The translations under genes were made by a program, and so were the position numbers. From Candidatus Omnitrophota bacterium (GTDB taxonomy: Bacteria; Omnitrophota; Gorgyraeia; Aquiviventales; Aquiviventaceae), in the NCBI GenBank assembly GCA_016206725.1, contig JACQRA010000084.1:1-5761 (forward strand): DNA of 5,761 nt, in the 5' to 3' direction. Below, piece by piece: positions 5,175-5,761 of this stretch; position 1 is the stretch's first letter, and the number at the start of each line of letters is the position of its first letter. Below the pieces are notes generated by a model. It made no database searches, was not told the origin of the DNA, and was given only the letters and a program-made list of their open reading frames with translations.

Positions 5175-5761
5175 TCAATCAGGAATGAAGCAGGCGCTCC
5201 AGCCGCTGCCTTTCGTGCTGCTGATCCCTCCGCCGCTCTTCGTGAACTGGACGGTGAGGAGGTTGCCTGCGGAAAACGCCGCTGTGCCGGTGGCCGTGCA
5301 GCTCGTCGCGGTGCCCGAAATCGTACAGGAGAGGTTGGCGCTCCCACCGCTGACCGTCACACTCCAGGACTTTCCTGATCCGGGAGCCCTGCCAACGGCG
5401 ACCCTGAACTGGCTCAGACTCCCTGCCACCGGAACCGGCCACACGAGTTCAAAGTCATTGTTTTGGTCTTCGCCATCCGAGCTGCCGATCGGCAGACAGT
5501 TGATCAGGTTGGCGCGCGCTCCGCTGGCGGTCGTCGCGCCGGTGCCTCCGTTGGCGACGCTGACCGGCGCATCGAGACTGATCGTTCCGCTGCCGATAAT
5601 CGTCCCGCCCGATAAGCCGGTGCCGGCGGTGATCGAGGTCACGGTCCCGCCGCTGTTGGTGTCGGTATACGTATCGGCCGCGCAACCCCAACTGCTCGTC
5701 GAGGCGGTCCATTTGAGCAGTTGGCCATCGGCACACGTGCGAAGAAGACTCACGCCGTCAG
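5175..5761 (-). CDS. C-terminal part of a large exported tail-fibre-like protein (5' end outside window)
   Basis: The frame enters the window open and ends with TGA at 5177-5175, giving about 194 residues. The visible part begins DGVSLLRTCADGQLLKW, then a Gly/Thr-rich stretch (GTVTSITAGTGLSGG) and VANGGTGATTASGARANL, a motif common in phage tail-fibre-like and giant bacterial surface proteins. About 100 C-terminal residues form a Ser/Gly/Thr-rich, probably beta-sandwich domain with scattered cysteines, ending SGWSACFIPD. I see no intramolecular-chaperone S74 motif, no LPXTG signal and no PEP-CTERM motif. The Gly turn resembles the GDITSVAAGAGLTGG segment of the giant protein at 1-3705, so the two are probably relatives in one surface-protein cluster. 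I see no convincing terminator after it; the next gene's promoter begins 11 bases past the stop. Confidence 0.75.
   Translation of the reverse strand, partial: DGVSLLRTCADGQLLKWTASTSSWGCAADTYTDTNSGGTVTSITAGTGLSGGTIIGSGTISLDAPVSVANGGTGATTASGARANLINCLPIGSSDGEDQNNDFELVWPVPVAGSLSQFRVAVGRAPGSGKSWSVTVSGGSANLSCTISGTATSCTATGTAAFSAGNLLTVQFTKSGGGISSTKGSGWSACFIPD

Overview
The window comes from a bacterium and all credible genes lie on the minus strand, so the biology reads from high to low coordinates. The DNA is GC-rich by eye. Consensus-like sigma70 promoters, GGAGG-type ribosome sites, export signals and very large, low-complexity secreted proteins of the tail-fibre/adhesin-stalk type suggest a Gram-negative-like environmental lineage. 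Nitrospirota, Methylomirabilota or another poorly cultured phylum would fit, but I cannot assign it from sequence alone.

Layout, right to left. (1) 5761-5175: the C-terminal end of a large exported beta-rich protein whose start lies outside the window. (2) A sigma70-type promoter at 5163-5136 and a structured leader of about 100 nt lead to a 147-residue membrane-anchored or secreted protein of unknown function (5025-4582). (3) A 52-bp hairpin element (4580-4529) abuts that gene's stop codon and may end its transcript. (4) A second promoter (4520-4491) is followed by a candidate c-di-GMP-I (GEMM) riboswitch aptamer (about 4447-4381), then a clear intrinsic terminator (4352-4317). (5) Next comes a winged-helix regulator with a transmembrane segment (4265-3705). 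(6) Its stop codon overlaps, as TAATG, the best start of a giant exported protein that stays open for 1235 codons and leaves the window at base 1 (3705-1).

The regulator and the giant protein look like a two-gene operon. A riboswitch-controlled terminator would sit in its leader, and stop/start overlap would couple translation. If the aptamer is real, the second messenger that usually controls sessile life and surface structures would directly gate a surface stalk/adhesin-like protein and a membrane-tethered DNA-binding protein.

A GGGGACACAAA hairpin-repeat family is overlaid on this locus. Two perfect 40-bp copies stand in opposite orientation at 3931-3970 and 4535-4574. One lies in frame inside the regulator, between its DNA-binding and membrane domains. 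The other lies just past the stop of the 147-residue gene. A mosaic of related arms at 3598-3697 forms the n-region of the giant protein's signal peptide. The inverted pair flanks the promoter, riboswitch, terminator and DNA-binding domain, so an inversion between them would be a conceivable on/off switch.
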